Assembly: GCF_015207505.1 (NCBI RefSeq)
Contig: NZ_JADEWT010000005.1
Span: 44,616-108,615 of the forward strand
From: Tychonema sp. LEGE 06208
Lineage (GTDB): Bacteria > Cyanobacteriota > Cyanobacteriia > Cyanobacteriales > Microcoleaceae
Direction: 5' to 3'
Length of the DNA: 64,000 nucleotides
Position numbers and translations under genes: made by a program. The notes beneath the pieces are model-generated. The model worked only from the letters and a program-made list of their open reading frames with translations, did not search any database and was not told the DNA's origin. Of this stretch, positions 42,861 through 51,596 are shown in pieces. Numbering within the stretch: the stretch's first letter is position 1; the number at the start of each line of letters is the position of its first letter.

Positions 42861-42893
42861 TAACAGATTTGATCTTAATGTTACCCACAATCA

Positions 42894-42954
42894 GGACACG
42901 GCAGTGCCGTGTCCCTACAATTAATCTGGGTAGGGACACGGCACTGCCGTGTCC
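42894..42954. repeat. Nested palindromes GGACACGGCA/TGCCGTGTCC
   Basis: Two nearly identical 21-bp hairpins (42894-42914 and 42934-42954), each self-complementary and together forming a larger inverted repeat. Located 43 bp past the cysK stop codon on the minus strand; a related hairpin sits at 34136-34153. It could terminate cysK transcripts but has no T-run. Confidence 0.85.
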
Positions 42955-42996
42955 TCCTCGATCGAGATGGTTTTACGTTGAATTAGGTTGATTTAC

Positions 42997-43974
42997 TTAA
43001 TAGCTAATTAATGCTTCAAGTTGGCTGACGGTCGGAATTTCTAAGTCTTTGAACAAGACTGTACTGAGATAGCGTTCGCCATAGGAAGGCTGCACAAAAA
43101 CTATCAATTTTCCAGCATTTTCGGGACGCTTCCCGACTTGAATTGCGGCAAACAAAGCCGCACCTGCTGAGATGCCTGACAACAATCCTTCTTCTCTGGC
43201 TAGCCGCCGACTGTAGGCGATCGCATCTTCGTCGCTAACTGCAATTACTTCATCAATTAACTCTGGTTTCAACACTTCCGGGATGAATCCTGCGCCAATC
43301 CCTTGAATTTTGTGAGCACCAGATTTGCCTCCAGAGAGCACCGGGCTGCTGGCGGGTTCAACTGCGATCGCCCTAAAACTCGGTTTCCGCTGTTTAATTA
43401 CCTCAGCAACTCCAGTCATCGTACCGCCGGTGCCAACTCCAGCCACAAAAAAATCTACTTTACCGTCTGTATCTTCCCAAATTTCCTCGGCCGTGGTTTC
43501 CCGGTGAATTTTCGGATTAGCAGGATTGCGAAACTGTTGCAGCAGGAAAGCATTGGGGGTTTCTTCTGCAATTTCTTCCGCACGGGCGATCGCGCTTAAC
43601 ATCCCTTCATGTCCCGGAGTTAATTCCAACTGAGCTCCGTAAGCTTTTAACATCGATCGGCGCTCTAAACTCATCGTATCCGGCATCGTTAAAATCAGAC
43701 TGTAGCCTTTCGCCGCCGCAATCATTGCCAAAGCAATTCCAGTATTTCCTGAAGTCGGTTCTACTAAAATAGTTTTCCCCGGTTGAATTAACCCCGCATC
43801 TTCTGCCGCATGAATCATGCTCGCCGCAATCCGATCTTTCACCGAAGCAGCCGGATTCATTCCTTCCAATTTTACCACAATTTGAGCAACTACTCCTTCC
43901 GCTTGGGGAATTTTATTGAGCTGAACTAAAGGAGTTCTACCAATTATTTCTGTAACATCTCTAGCAATTTTCAT
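42997..43974 (-). CDS. cysK: Cysteine synthase A (O-acetylserine sulfhydrylase)
   Basis: PLP enzyme that makes cysteine from O-acetylserine and sulfide. 325 residues. PLP-binding Lys46 in [11 protein letters not shown], the phosphate loop TSGNTGIA (74-81), [11 protein letters not shown] and [11 protein letters not shown] for cofactor binding, and [11 protein letters not shown] near residue 265. It lies 18 bp downstream of the Rrf2 regulator gene on the same strand, an operon. cysE for its substrate is 3 kb away on the same strand. Cytoplasmic. Confidence 0.96.
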   Translation of the reverse strand: MKIARDVTEIIGRTPLVQLNKIPQAEGVVAQIVVKLEGMNPAASVKDRIAASMIHAAEDAGLIQPGKTILVEPTSGNTGIALAMIAAAKGYSLILTMPDTMSLERRSMLKAYGAQLELTPGHEGMLSAIARAEEIAEETPNAFLLQQFRNPANPKIHRETTAEEIWEDTDGKVDFFVAGVGTGGTMTGVAEVIKQRKPSFRAIAVEPASSPVLSGGKSGAHKIQGIGAGFIPEVLKPELIDEVIAVSDEDAIAYSRRLAREEGLLSGISAGAALFAAIQVGKRPENAGKLIVFVQPSYGERYLSTVLFKDLEIPTVSQLEALISY

Positions 43975-43992
43975 GGCTTATTTTCTCTCCAG

Positions 43993-44439
43993 TTAAATGT
44001 AGTACATGGGATTTGCTTGTTTGCGAACATCCCGCTGTTCGCACAAATCTTGTAATGTGTATTTTCCCAACACCGCCCAAGATGCCTGTCTCGCTTCCTG
44101 CCAGATTTCTAGCACCGCAGTTTTTTCTATTGTTGCAGATTCCGAAACTTTTTGGAACGGGCCCCGGTCGCCGCCTTCGAGAGTCGAAAACACCTCTAGC
44201 AAAGTAATCTGCCAAGGCTCTTTCGCCAGCAAATAACCGCCTTTAGCACCCCGCAGACTCTGGACGATACTCGCACGCCGCAGCACGGCAAGAATTTGGT
44301 CTAGATAGCGTTCCGGTATTTCTTGAGAAGCCGTAATTTCGTTCACTGTTAGGGGCGAATCCTTCGGGTGCTGACTCGCCAGTTCCAAGAGCGCTAACAG
44401 AGCATATTCTACTCTAGAAGATAGTTCCAGATTCCCCAT
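43993..44439 (-). CDS. Rrf2-family transcriptional regulator (CymR-like)
   Basis: 148 residues. Winged HTH: SRVEYALLALLELASQHP, then VNEITASQEIPERYLDQILA, VLRRASIVQSLRGAKGGYLL (20 residues) with the typical RG(x)GGY/RGAKGGY wing. Only one Cys is present (LQDLCEQRD), so the three-cysteine FeS cluster of IscR is missing; this fits a CymR-type regulator of cysteine metabolism that senses via CysK or O-acetylserine. Adjacent cysK, 18 bp apart, strongly supports this. Divergent promoter region 44440-44540 has the AT-rich sequence ATATTATAGTAC. Confidence 0.9.
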   Translation of the reverse strand: MGNLELSSRVEYALLALLELASQHPKDSPLTVNEITASQEIPERYLDQILAVLRRASIVQSLRGAKGGYLLAKEPWQITLLEVFSTLEGGDRGPFQKVSESATIEKTAVLEIWQEARQASWAVLGKYTLQDLCEQRDVRKQANPMYYI

Positions 44440-44540
44440 TGGCGATCGAGTTTAAATTGTAGAATATATTATAGTACATAATTCCGGTAGATGTACAGGT
44501 GTTATTATATTTTTATTACAAAAACGGTTGGAGAAATCCC

Positions 44541-44777
44541 GTGAGCAACGTAAATGTAGGCAATTTAAGCTGTCGGCACTGTCGGTATTACGAGCAGCAC
44601 GGACACAGGGGCGGAACCTGCCAGATGCTCGGCGTGGCGGTACAGGGTGGGTGGAAAGCTTGTCCGTTTGTGGTTCCGCCCTTTGCACAGTCTTGGGAAC
44701 ACCCAGAAGTGGCTAGATCCCGAAAGTCTCAAATGTTGGAGGAAGCGAGTATTTTACAGGCAATACCCCCGCCTTAA
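44541..44777 (+). CDS. Small four-cysteine protein
   Basis: 78 residues from the GTG at 44541, preceded by GGAG 8-9 bases upstream; a longer frame to 44499 lacks a ribosome binding site. Cys pattern: LSCRHCRYYEQHGHRGGTCQ, then GGWKACPFVVPPFAQSWE, i.e. CxxC...C...C, suggesting a zinc site or an FeS cluster. I know this as a small conserved cyanobacterial hypothetical. Divergent from the Rrf2-cysK operon by about 100 bp, which suggests common regulation. Function unknown. Confidence 0.8.
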   Translation: MSNVNVGNLSCRHCRYYEQHGHRGGTCQMLGVAVQGGWKACPFVVPPFAQSWEHPEVARSRKSQMLEEASILQAIPPP

Positions 44778-44782
44778 AGTAA

Positions 44783-44853
44783 CTGCTAAGTAGGTAGGCG
44801 GATATATGCTTTCTCATCGTTAAGTTTATTCCTACTCACCTACTTAACGGCAG
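44783..44853. repeat. Inverted repeat CTGC.AAGTAGGT
   Basis: CTGCTAAGTAGGTAGG at 44783-44798 pairs with CCTACTCACCTACTTAACGG (44831-44850), with a ~32-bp loop. It starts a few bases past the four-Cys gene. Possibly a transcript-end structure. Confidence 0.6.
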
Positions 44854-44913
44854 TCAAAAGGTGCGACATACCGCATCTGTTGGCTGTGAGAAGAAAGAAA
44901 TCAGGAGAAAGAG

Positions 44914-44944
44914 AAAAGCAAGTGCGATCGTCACCCTTGCTTTT
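44914..44944 (+). terminator. Putative terminator hairpin
   Basis: AAAAGCAAG/CTTGCTTTT stem around a 12-nt loop, ending in TTTT. It lies downstream of the four-Cys gene and upstream of the TnpB element. Confidence 0.5.
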
Positions 44945-45002
44945 GAACTTATTGAGCATTCGAGGAGAAAATTTAATAAATGCAAATTCTCACAAAACTA
45001 GG

Positions 45003-46368
45003 TTTAAAACCCCGTCCTTTTAGGACGGCTTTCTCTTAATTTAGGGATACGCCCGTACTTTTCTTTGTATATTTTTGTGAATAATTCGGCAATATTAAGC
45101 CAGCCCCGCTAGCATAAAGATATCGTGATGAGGTCGAAGTCATGCTAGTTTTTGAGTTCAAAGCATTCGGTAAAAAACAGCAATTTGACGCTGTAGACGA
45201 AGCAATTAGAACGGTGCAGTTCATCCGCAACAAAGCATTGCGCTTTTGGATGGAAAACACAAAAGTCGATAAATACGGCTTAAACAAGTACAGCGCTGTT
45301 CTAGCTAAAGAATTCCCGTTTTGCGATGACTTAAACAGCATGGCTCGCCAATCTAGCTCAGAAAGAGCGTGGTCGGCGATCTCCCGATTCTATGACAACT
45401 GTAAAAAGAAAGTCCCAGGAAAAAAAGGATTTCCGCAATTCCAGAAAGACAACCGCTCGGTCGAATACAAGACTACTGGCTGGCGTCTGGCAGATGACCG
45501 GAAATCTATTACTTTTACCGATAAGAAAGGAATCGGGAAACTCAAATTAAAAGGAACGCGCGACTTGCATTTCTACCAACGCAGTCAAATCAAGCGAGTG
45601 CGCTCGGGTTAGCGAGCAGACGGATATTACGTCCAGTTCTGCATTCAAGTTGACCGCTCTGAGAAGATTGAAATTACTGGCAACGCCATTGGATTAGACG
45701 TGGGACTAAAAGAGTTCTACACAGATTCCAATGGTGTTGCAGTCGAAAATCCGCGATTTCTCCGCAAGTCCGATCGCAGGTTAAAAAAAGCCCAAAGACG
45801 AGTTGCCAAACGAGTCAAGGGTTCGCAAAATAGAAAAAAGGCTAGAGTGATTTTAGGAAAGCGCCACCTCAAAATAAGTAGGCAGCGTAAAGATTTTGCC
45901 GTGAAATTGGCAAGATGCGTGATCCAGTCTAGCGACTGTGTAGCCTACGAAGATTTGAGGATTAAAAATATGGTGAAGAATCACTGTCTAGCGAAATCGA
46001 TTAACGACGCATCTTGGTATATGTTCCGAGTGTGGTTGGAATATTTCGGCAAAGTATTCGGAAGAATTACGATTGCCGTGGCAGCCAATGGAACAAGTCA
46101 AGAATGCTCTAACTGCGGAACAATTGTTAAGAAAACTCTATCAACGCGAACCCATGCTTGTCGGTGTGGATGCGTATTAGATCGTGATTGGAATGCCGCT
46201 AAAAATATTCTAAGTCGGGGATTGAGTACGGTGGGGCACACCGGAACTTGGATTTTAGATCCGAACGCTTGTGGAGAATTGACCGCTACCGATGTTGAAG
46301 TAATTCTGCATCGGCAAGTCGATTCTGCGAATCAAGAATCCCCTCGCCTTTAGGCAGGGGAGTGTCAA
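45003..46368 (+). mobile_element. IS1341-type element with broken tnpB
   Basis: Left end with hairpin CCGTCC/GGACGG at 45012-45028 (AAACCCC flank), right end with hairpin CCCC.CGCC/GGC.GGGG at 46340-46360 followed by AGTGTCAA. Same end structure as the element at 20.5 kb and the relic at 1.35 kb. No tnpA. It was inserted at the 3' end of the Crp/Fnr gene, whose stop codon is in the element. The flank after the right end (ATTTCGTAGTGCCACACATC) would be the guide. Confidence 0.8.
45142..46353 (+). pseudogene. tnpB: TnpB with one in-frame amber stop
   Basis: A single frame from 45142 to 46353 would give 403 codons; TAG at 45610-45612 (codon 157) is the only interruption. Both halves are well conserved: VQFIRNKALRFWMENTKVDK (20 residues) and the basic segment before the stop; after it RADGYYVQFCIQVD, GLDVGLKEFYTDSNG with the first RuvC Asp, VAYEDLRIKNM with the Glu, a Cys4 zinc ribbon (CSNCG...CRCGC), and DRDWNAAKNIL with the last Asp. 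A CAG-to-TAG change would explain the stop. Unless it is read through, no full nuclease is made. Confidence 0.88.
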
Positions 46369-46949
46369 ATTTCGTAGTGCCACACATCTGAAGGTTGCAG
46401 AATAATCCGGTGGAGCGGCAGACGCTCAATCAAACCTTGCTGTTGAAAAATACCGAGGGTGCGAGTGACAGTTACGCGACTTGTACCGATGATTTCTGCA
46501 ATGTCCTGATGTGTTAAAATCATATCGATCTGATGTCCTCGATCTACCTCAGAACCAAATCTCTTAGCCAGCCAAGTTAATAGTTTATAGAGCATAAAGT
46601 CAACCCTTTTGTAACCTCGCATTATCATAAAATCTTCAGCTTGCTGAATGTGATTGAGCAAAATATCTCTATTTAGCCAGCGCTCGACCGATAATAGAAC
46701 TGCCTCGACTTTAGTGAGGCATTCAATTTGAAAAGGATCGCATTTTGATATTGGTTTGCCGATCGTATCACCAGGCCCCCACAATCCCAAGGTGATAATT
46801 GTGCCATCTTCCAGCCACGTTACAGTTCGCACTATGCCAGTCTCAATTTGCCACAAAGCATTGCTTCTGTTCGGCAAGTGCGATCGGCGAGAAAATATAT
46901 GTCTGCTCGTTTCATCAAAAGTTTTAGTGGAAAGAGAAGCAATAGTCAT
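46365..46949 (-). CDS. Crp/Fnr-family transcriptional regulator
   Basis: 194 residues. Cyclic-nucleotide-binding-like N-terminal domain (LWQIETGIVRTVTWLEDGT, LGLWGPGDTIGKPIS, 15-20-residue pieces) that lacks obvious nucleotide-binding Arg/Glu phosphate-loop residues; C-terminal HTH_Crp with MILTHQDIAEIIGTSRVTVT (20 residues) and the recognition helix, then GLIERLPLHRIILQ. Regulates an unknown set; near cysteine genes. The stop TGA (46365-46367) belongs to the TnpB element end, so the last residues or the downstream region changed when it inserted, although the end WHYEI looks natural for this subfamily. Confidence 0.9.
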   Translation of the reverse strand: MTIASLSTKTFDETSRHIFSRRSHLPNRSNALWQIETGIVRTVTWLEDGTIITLGLWGPGDTIGKPISKCDPFQIECLTKVEAVLLSVERWLNRDILLNHIQQAEDFMIMRGYKRVDFMLYKLLTWLAKRFGSEVDRGHQIDMILTHQDIAEIIGTSRVTVTRTLGIFQQQGLIERLPLHRIILQPSDVWHYEI

Positions 46950-47035
46950 AGCCAGTTACTGAAGGAATTCAAGTTAGTTCGTACAATGCTGCAGGATAGT
47001 GTTGGTCGCAGAAATCTATATAAATTTAAGCTTTC

Positions 47036-47797
47036 CTAGATTCCTGCACCGTCTAAAAAATCTGTAATGAATAAATTAGAATACATGAATAATTCATGTT
47101 TTTCTGCCTCTTTTTGTTCTGATTCAGTTGGTCTCAGCGGAGAGAGTTGAGAATTTAAAAAATTAACCTGGTCTTCTAAATCCTTAATTCGATCGAACAA
47201 AGCTCGAATCGCTTGAGCTTCCAAATCCGGTAGGTATTGAGAATTTTGAGCATCTTCTACCTGCTTTTTGCGAGGAATGATGCGGCCGGGAATTCCCACA
47301 ACTGTGCAATCGCTAGGGACTTCCCGCAGCACTACCGAACCCGCACCAATCCGAACATTATTGCCAATTTGGATATTGCCTAAAACTTTAGCACCGGCTC
47401 CCACCACTACATTTTCTCCCAGCGTCGGATGCCGTTTTCCTATATCTTTACCCGTGCCGCCAAGGGTTACTCCTTGATAAATTACAGCATAATCTCCAAC
47501 GATCGCAGTTTCGCCAATTACCACCCCCATACCGTGGTCGATAAACACGCCCCTACCAATTTTTGCTCCTGGGTGGATCTCAATACCTGTTAAAAAGCGA
47601 CTGAGTTGGGAAATCAAGCGCGGTACAAACGGCAGGCCAGCGGAATAAAGCCAGTGTGCTGTCCGGTGCAAAAAAAGTGCTTGGAGTCCGGGATAGCAAA
47701 ATAATACTTCCAGCCAGTTGCGGGCCGCTGGGTCACGTTCGTAAATAATTTGCAAGTCAGTGAACATATTTAGTCTCACCGTGTTTTGGTTATACAT
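47036..47797 (-). CDS. cysE: Serine O-acetyltransferase
   Basis: Makes O-acetylserine from serine and acetyl-CoA, the committed step of cysteine synthesis. 253 residues; an in-frame ATG at 47767 (residue 11) is the more usual start. N-terminal helical part (IYERDPAARNWLEVLFCYPG, 20 residues), then the left-handed beta helix of hexapeptide repeats: GAKIGRGVFIDHGMGVVIGE (20 residues), the catalytic His in the FIDHG motif, VTLGGTGKDIGKRHPTLG and IGAGSVVLREVPSDCTVVG. A polar ~50-residue tail follows. Located 3 kb from cysK, same strand, interrupted by the TnpB element and regulators. Confidence 0.95.
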   Translation of the reverse strand: MYNQNTVRLNMFTDLQIIYERDPAARNWLEVLFCYPGLQALFLHRTAHWLYSAGLPFVPRLISQLSRFLTGIEIHPGAKIGRGVFIDHGMGVVIGETAIVGDYAVIYQGVTLGGTGKDIGKRHPTLGENVVVGAGAKVLGNIQIGNNVRIGAGSVVLREVPSDCTVVGIPGRIIPRKKQVEDAQNSQYLPDLEAQAIRALFDRIKDLEDQVNFLNSQLSPLRPTESEQKEAEKHELFMYSNLFITDFLDGAGI

Positions 47798-47919
47798 TAT
47801 CGGCAGTGCCGACGGTTTAAGCTGCCTAAAGCAGTCTGGATTGTGGCATTATTACACATAATACTGTAATCCGACCTAATTACAGTAGTTAATGGGAAAA
47901 AAATTTTCCCCAGCCTTTT

Positions 47920-49863
47920 CTAAGCTGCCTCCGATATTTTCCGTGAAACAAACGGTACTGCTTGTCTGACTTCTTGCCGCAGCGGAATCTCGATCGAGAA
48001 TTCCGTGCCCAATCCCGGTGTCGAATCGCAGCGCAGCGTACCCTTGTGCTTTTCTACGACAATTTTATAGCTGATTGACAGTCCCAATCCTGTCCCTTTT
48101 CCGACCGGTTTCGTCGTAAAGAACGGGTCAAACAGCCGTTTTTTGACATTTTCTGCCATGCCGGGGCCGTTGTCGGATATCCGCACAATTATGCGATCGG
48201 GGCTTGAATATTCTGTGGTGATGGCGATCGCGATCGGATTGGCTTTCGCTGCTGCGGGCCCGCGATCGAGGTGGTAACTCTCAAGGGCGTCGATCGCATT
48301 AGCCAGAATATTCATAAACACCTGATTTAATTGTCCGGCATAGCACTCTACTAAAGGTAAATTGCTGTAGTTTTTAACAATCTCGATCGGTGGGCGATCG
48401 GCTGTAGCTTTCAGGCGACCTTGCAGAATTAGCAGAGTGCTGTCAATGCCTTCATGGATATTGACAGGTTTCATTTCGCTTTCGTCTAAACGAGAGAAAT
48501 TCCGCAAAGATTTAACAATTTGAACAATGCGATCTGCTCCTATTTTCATCGAAGACAGCAGTTGTGGCAAATCTTTGCTGAGAAAGTCCAAGTCAATATT
48601 TTTTAAATACTCAGAAATTTCCGAGGGAGGGTGTAAATATTGTTTTTGGTAGAGTTTTACCAACTCTAACAAATCGCTAGTATATGCCGTGGCGTGATGG
48701 ATGTTGCCGTAAATAAAATTAATAGGATTGTTAACTTCGTGGGCGACACCAGCAACTAATAAACCCAAACTAGACATTTTTTCCTGCTGAATCAGTTGAG
48801 TTTGAGTTTGCTGCAACTCTTGCAACGTTTGCTCTAGCTGTTGAGATTTAGCCGTGCGTTCTGCTGCTACTCTTTCAATTCGAGCGGTATAATTCCACAA
48901 GCTCATTAGATAAAGTGTTGCCGCCAAAGTTAAGATGGTTCCCAAAATTAAAACAGTCAAAGAACGCCAAAATCTGAGAGGATTAATGTACTCTGGCGTT
49001 AGCCGCAGTTGCAGCAACCACCTGCGATTTTCAATATTGAGAATGCGGGTGCAACTGCTGCCGTCCGGGCAGTAAGCTATTTCCCCAATTTCGAGTTTAT
49101 TTTTAATATTTTCGTCGGTGACGATCCTTTTAGTCTTCGCTTCGTAAAAAGCGAGAAATTTTCCGACTTCAGGAGCCATAGCATCTTGAATATACACGTT
49201 AATAAAGTTCAGTTTGGTTTCCTGCAAAGCCGATTTAACTATAGCATCTACCAGCAAAACTCCGAGAGTAAAACCTTTCAATTTTTCTGGTTCCCCCGCC
49301 GAAAAATTGGGCTGCATTGCTGCGGCATCACCCGCAGAAACTTGACCAAAAATTGGCATAAATACGAGGACGCTCGGTTGATTTGGTGAAGACCATTTTT
49401 GGCGGTCAGTCGCGATAATTTCTTGTCTTTTTGTGGCTGTTTCTAAGGCTAGCCGATTGGAATTCAAATTTAAACCTAAATCTATTTTATCAGTCAGGAA
49501 TTGTGGCGAGTCAGAAACACTGGGCAGCCAAGCGATCGCCTTGAGGCTCGGATGGCGGTACAGGGCACTACCAACAAATGTATTAATTTCTGGGTTTTTA
49601 ACGCCGTCAAATACGCTGTAAAATGCTCCCGCTGCCCGAATTATTTCTAAATTCCCGCTAACATCTCTTTGAATGTCTGTAGCTATTTGGTCCAGTTGCT
49701 CTTGCAGTCCTGCTTGCATGAATTTGTATTCCCAATTGTACGCGACTGAAGAGGCGATCGCAGACATTCCCAATCCTGCACAAAGTGTTAATCCTGCCTG
49801 GATGTAGTGGCGATAACTAACTAAAGTGCTAGTTGCTAAATTCAACAATTTGTTAACATTCAT
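47920..49863 (-). CDS. CHASE-domain sensor histidine kinase
   Basis: 647 residues. First transmembrane helix ~20-42, a periplasmic CHASE domain (~70-290, e.g. EIIRAAGAFYSVFDGVKNPE, 20 residues), second helix ~300-325 (SLTVLILGTILTLAATLYLM, 20 residues), a coiled-coil linker (LEQTLQELQQTQTQLIQQ), then HisKA with His375 (VAGVAHEVNNPINF) and HATPase with N box NILANAIDALE, DNGPGM and GKGTGLGLSISYKIV. No receiver domain and no neighbouring response regulator. 122 bp upstream of cysE on the same strand; ligand unknown. Confidence 0.93.
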   Translation of the reverse strand: MNVNKLLNLATSTLVSYRHYIQAGLTLCAGLGMSAIASSVAYNWEYKFMQAGLQEQLDQIATDIQRDVSGNLEIIRAAGAFYSVFDGVKNPEINTFVGSALYRHPSLKAIAWLPSVSDSPQFLTDKIDLGLNLNSNRLALETATKRQEIIATDRQKWSSPNQPSVLVFMPIFGQVSAGDAAAMQPNFSAGEPEKLKGFTLGVLLVDAIVKSALQETKLNFINVYIQDAMAPEVGKFLAFYEAKTKRIVTDENIKNKLEIGEIAYCPDGSSCTRILNIENRRWLLQLRLTPEYINPLRFWRSLTVLILGTILTLAATLYLMSLWNYTARIERVAAERTAKSQQLEQTLQELQQTQTQLIQQEKMSSLGLLVAGVAHEVNNPINFIYGNIHHATAYTSDLLELVKLYQKQYLHPPSEISEYLKNIDLDFLSKDLPQLLSSMKIGADRIVQIVKSLRNFSRLDESEMKPVNIHEGIDSTLLILQGRLKATADRPPIEIVKNYSNLPLVECYAGQLNQVFMNILANAIDALESYHLDRGPAAAKANPIAIAITTEYSSPDRIIVRISDNGPGMAENVKKRLFDPFFTTKPVGKGTGLGLSISYKIVVEKHKGTLRCDSTPGLGTEFSIEIPLRQEVRQAVPFVSRKISEAA

Positions 49864-50046
49864 ATTCTTCGCTCACTTTTTTTCAATCGTTCCCAGTCAC
49901 AGCCTGGGAATTACTTTCAGGAGCAAGCTCCTCCGATTTGGAGCTACAACATATCATTACCAAGCACCAGCCTGGTAATGATATGTCGCAGCAGTGTTTT
50001 GTAGAAGCTCCCCGATAGTATTTTGAGCAAGATCCAGCCGCTGATT

Positions 50047-51078
50047 TTAAATTGAATAAGCTGGAAAAGTCATCGCGTGTTTGGGCTTGACATAAACCTG
50101 CTGATCTCGCGTTAACTGTAGATGATCGAAGCGCTCGCGACTTACGTAAGCTGTTACTACCTGATCGGATTCTAACACTAATTCGGTTTGAATTTCCCGT
50201 CCTAAATGAATGATGCGGCTGACTTTTGCTAAGGCAAAACCAGACTGCGGATTAGTTTGAATTTCCACATCGTGGGGGCGCAAAAACACTAAATCAGAAT
50301 GGGCGGCTCCATGATTGTGAGCTGTTGTACCGTTACTGGCGAACAAACCCGCAGTATTTGGCAGCACATTTACAGGCCCAATAAAACTCATCACAAAAGC
50401 TGATGCGGGTTTGTCGTAAATTTCAGCAGGAGTGCCAACTTGTTCGACTTTACCTTTGTTCATCACCACAATTTCATCGGCTACTTCCATAGCTTCTTCT
50501 TGGTCGTGGGTCACAAAAACTGTGGTGATGTTAACTTCTTTGTGAAGGTTGTGCAGCCACGATCGCAATTCTTTGCGGACTTTAGCATCTAAGGCTCCAA
50601 AAGGTTCGTCTAACAGCAGCACTTTTGGTTGAACTGCTAGAGCTCTCGCCAAAGCCACGCGCTGCCGCTGGCCGCCGGAAAGTTGCGAAGGATAGCGATC
50701 GCCCAAACCTGTCAACTGCACTAAATCCAAAAGTTCATCAACCCGCCTGCTAATTGAGTTTTTAGCAACTTTGCGAATTTCCATCGCAAAAGCAATATTT
50801 TTCTTAATAGTCATGTGTTTGAACAAAGCGTAGTGCTGAAACACAAAACCGATATGCCGTTCCTGCACAGACTGCTGGGTAGCATCCTCGCCGATCAGGT
50901 AAATAGAACCAGTATCCGGCGGTTCGAGTCCCGCAATCATCCTCAGCAGAGTCGATTTCCCGGAACCGGAAGGCCCCAACAGCGCGACTAAAGAGCCACT
51001 TTTAATTTCCAAATTCACGTTGTCAATGGCGTGAAAGGAGCCGAAGTGCTTCGATACGTTCTGAACTTTAATGCTCAT
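50047..51078 (-). CDS. cysA: Sulfate/thiosulfate ABC transporter ATP-binding protein
   Basis: 343 residues. Walker [10 protein letters not shown] (35-43), Q-loop FVFQHYALF, signature LSGGQRQR (133-140), Walker B LLLDEP (154-159) and the H-loop FVTHDQEEA. The C-terminal TOBE-like domain ([14 protein letters not shown]) is typical of CysA. The permease genes cysT/cysW and the sulfate-binding protein are not adjacent, so it is an orphan ATPase here, but it sits in a sulfur-related neighbourhood. Upstream of the CHASE kinase gene by 183 bp on the same strand. Confidence 0.92.
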   Translation of the reverse strand: MSIKVQNVSKHFGSFHAIDNVNLEIKSGSLVALLGPSGSGKSTLLRMIAGLEPPDTGSIYLIGEDATQQSVQERHIGFVFQHYALFKHMTIKKNIAFAMEIRKVAKNSISRRVDELLDLVQLTGLGDRYPSQLSGGQRQRVALARALAVQPKVLLLDEPFGALDAKVRKELRSWLHNLHKEVNITTVFVTHDQEEAMEVADEIVVMNKGKVEQVGTPAEIYDKPASAFVMSFIGPVNVLPNTAGLFASNGTTAHNHGAAHSDLVFLRPHDVEIQTNPQSGFALAKVSRIIHLGREIQTELVLESDQVVTAYVSRERFDHLQLTRDQQVYVKPKHAMTFPAYSI

Positions 51079-51596
51079 GAGTTTATTTACTTATTTTAGG
51101 AGTTAACAAGGAAAACCCCACTTACTTGACAGATTTACAGTAGTATATCCTGAAAATAATATTTTGCAAGGTCTGTAACTTTTTGTATTGTATTTCCAGC
51201 CCTCCTGATGGGGACGGCGCTTGAAAGTTGAGGCTAAGAGTCGGAAGAGTTAACCCGCGAGGGTTTCGAGAGGTGGGACGATCGTCCGCGGGCGATCGTC
51301 CGAGAATCAGCAATGCTGAAAATACGCAAAAACCCGGCTCGATCGACGAAAATACTGCATCAAAACCTTTAAAATCTTTAATCCCGCTCAAAAACCGGGT
51401 TTCTTTGCTGTCTATCTATAATTTGACGGCGGCCGACAATTCCCCGACTCCCGGCGATATTGAAAATTTCAGGTAGGAATTGCTCAATCTGAGCTGCGAT
51501 CGCCCGCAATTGAGATGATAATAGTTAATTCAGAAGCCTACAATGCTTCACCTTTGAGAAACTATCAGAATAGTAAATTCTAACCAAAACACCACT
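51079..51596. promoter_or_regulatory. Divergent cysA/gltD intergenic region
   Basis: 518 bp between divergently transcribed cysA and gltD. No credible gene. It contains CGATCGTCCGCGGGCGATCGTCCG-like palindromic sequence (51279-51302; described by its GATCGTCC halves), and AAAACCCGGCT/AAAAACCGGGTTTC at 51330 and 51388, the same core as the clpC terminator. No NtcA box (GTA-N8-TAC) was found near gltD. Confidence 0.5.

Noticed and set aside
44980..45039. ATG with GAGGAG upstream, reading 19 codons into the left end of the TnpB element
   Set aside because: The frame runs only into the element hairpin; it might be the start of a gene cut by the insertion, but the right flank is antisense to the Crp/Fnr gene, so no continuation exists.
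50047..51078. ATPase as a molybdate or spermidine transporter component
   Set aside because: Sequence motifs and C-terminal region fit CysA better, and sulfur genes surround it, though without the permeases this is not certain.
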